A DNA stretch of 5,978 nt from Pseudomonadota bacterium (GTDB lineage: Bacteria > Pseudomonadota > Alphaproteobacteria > Rhizobiales > Rhizobiaceae): assembly GCA_023428515.1 (NCBI GenBank), contig JAEYXI010000506.1, forward strand, positions 1 through 5,978, given 5' to 3'. Both the position numbers and the translations under genes were made by a program. Under the pieces are notes generated by a model. It had not been told where the DNA came from, made no database searches, and saw only the letters and a program-made list of their open reading frames with translations. How positions within the stretch are numbered: the stretch's first letter is position 1; every line of letters begins with the position of its first letter. Positions 5,522-5,978 of this stretch are shown piece after piece.

Positions 5522-5978
5522 ATCAGCGTGCCGGCGCCGTGCTCGGTGAAGAGTTCCAGCAGAACCGCATGCGCCGTCTTGCCGTTGAGGATGACGACGC
5601 CCTCGACGCCGCGCTCGATTGCCTCGATGCAGGTCTCGACCTTGGGGATCATGCCGCCCGACACCGTGCCGTCGGCGATCAGCGCCTTGGCCTCGGCGAC
5701 CGTCAGTTCGTCGATCAGCTTCTTGTCCTTGTCGAGCACGCCGGGCACGTCGGTGAGGAAGAGCAGGCGTGATGCCTGGACCGCGCCGGCGATGGCGCCG
5801 GCGAACGTGTCTGCGTTGATGTTGTAGGTATGGCCGTCGCGGCCGGGCGCCACCGGCGCCAGCACCGGGATCATCTCGGAACGTGCAAGCAGGTCGAGCA
5901 GCGTGCGGTCGACCTCGACCGGCTCGCCGACGAAGCCGAGATCGAGCACGCGCTCGATGTTGGAATCGGGATCGCGGA
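5512..5978 (-). CDS. argB: Acetylglutamate kinase, C-terminal half (5' end beyond window)
   Basis: ArgB phosphorylates N-acetyl-L-glutamate with ATP, the second step of arginine biosynthesis, in the cytoplasm. The window holds the last 154 residues of a protein normally about 295-300 long; the reading frame is open through the right edge ([19 protein letters not shown] is the start of the visible part). Diagnostic features are [10 protein letters not shown], with substrate-binding Asn and the catalytic Asp equivalent to E. coli Asp162 (codon 5812-5814); [12 protein letters not shown], the nucleotide-site segment; and SGGMIPKVE, with the Lys equivalent to E. coli Lys217 (codon 5641-5643). The C-terminal [12 protein letters not shown] fits the signature of arginine-inhibited hexameric NAGKs, so feedback inhibition is likely but inferred. 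Its upstream neighbours are outside the window. Identification is very secure. Confidence 0.97.
   Translation of the reverse strand, partial: RDPDSNIERVLDLGFVGEPVEVDRTLLDLLARSEMIPVLAPVAPGRDGHTYNINADTFAGAIAGAVQASRLLFLTDVPGVLDKDKKLIDELTVAEAKALIADGTVSGGMIPKVETCIEAIERGVEGVVILNGKTAHAVLLELFTEHGAGTLIVP

Noticed and set aside
1..5978. Mobile element, prophage or CRISPR boundary
   Set aside because: I saw no transposase, integrase, terminal inverted repeats, tRNA-associated duplication or regularly spaced repeats, and base composition is fairly even outside the two promoter regions.

Overview
This is a high-GC, gene-dense stretch that looks chromosomal and most resembles an alphaproteobacterium of the order Hyphomicrobiales (Rhizobiales). 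The grounds are a 142-residue MucR/Ros-type zinc-finger regulator (a family confined mainly to alphaproteobacteria), a rhizobial-looking ArgB C-terminus, GC-rich third codon positions and long spurious antisense ORFs. A Phyllobacteriaceae/Mesorhizobium-like host is a guess from general resemblance, not shown by the sequence.

Layout, left to right. (1) Positions 1-1636, minus strand: the first 545 codons of a large cytoplasmic molybdopterin oxidoreductase with an N-terminal [4Fe-4S] site. It resembles the catalytic subunit of membrane-bound sulfite dehydrogenase (SoeA) and runs off the left edge. (2) Positions 1637-1828: an AT-rich divergent intergenic region with repeated TTGATCGA and CGATATCG motifs. 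(3) Positions 1829-2725, plus strand: a LysR-type regulator that probably controls the divergent oxidoreductase. (4) Positions 2925-3353, plus: a MucR/Ros family regulator with a probable TTG start. (5) Positions 3429-4103, plus: a spermidine-synthase-like SAM-fold protein of uncertain function. (6) Positions 4221-5126, plus: a ten-helix DMT/EamA transporter. (7) Positions 5190-5489, plus: a small XRE-type helix-turn-helix protein. (8) Positions 5512-5978, minus: the C-terminal half of acetylglutamate kinase ArgB, convergent with the XRE gene and entering from the right edge.

The only pair with an evident functional link is the oxidoreductase and its divergent LysR regulator, a plausible sulfur-oxidation control module. 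The LysR protein carries the REAGSGTR segment seen in CbbR/CysL-type regulators. The other genes look like independent housekeeping or regulatory units. No tRNA, rRNA, CRISPR array, insertion sequence, phage gene or toxin-antitoxin pair was seen. I see no clear evidence of a wholly new system. The points most worth checking are the structured divergent promoter, a 10-bp inverted repeat that contains both stop codons of the convergent XRE/argB pair, a hairpin over the start codon of the SAM-fold gene, and the start codon of mucR.
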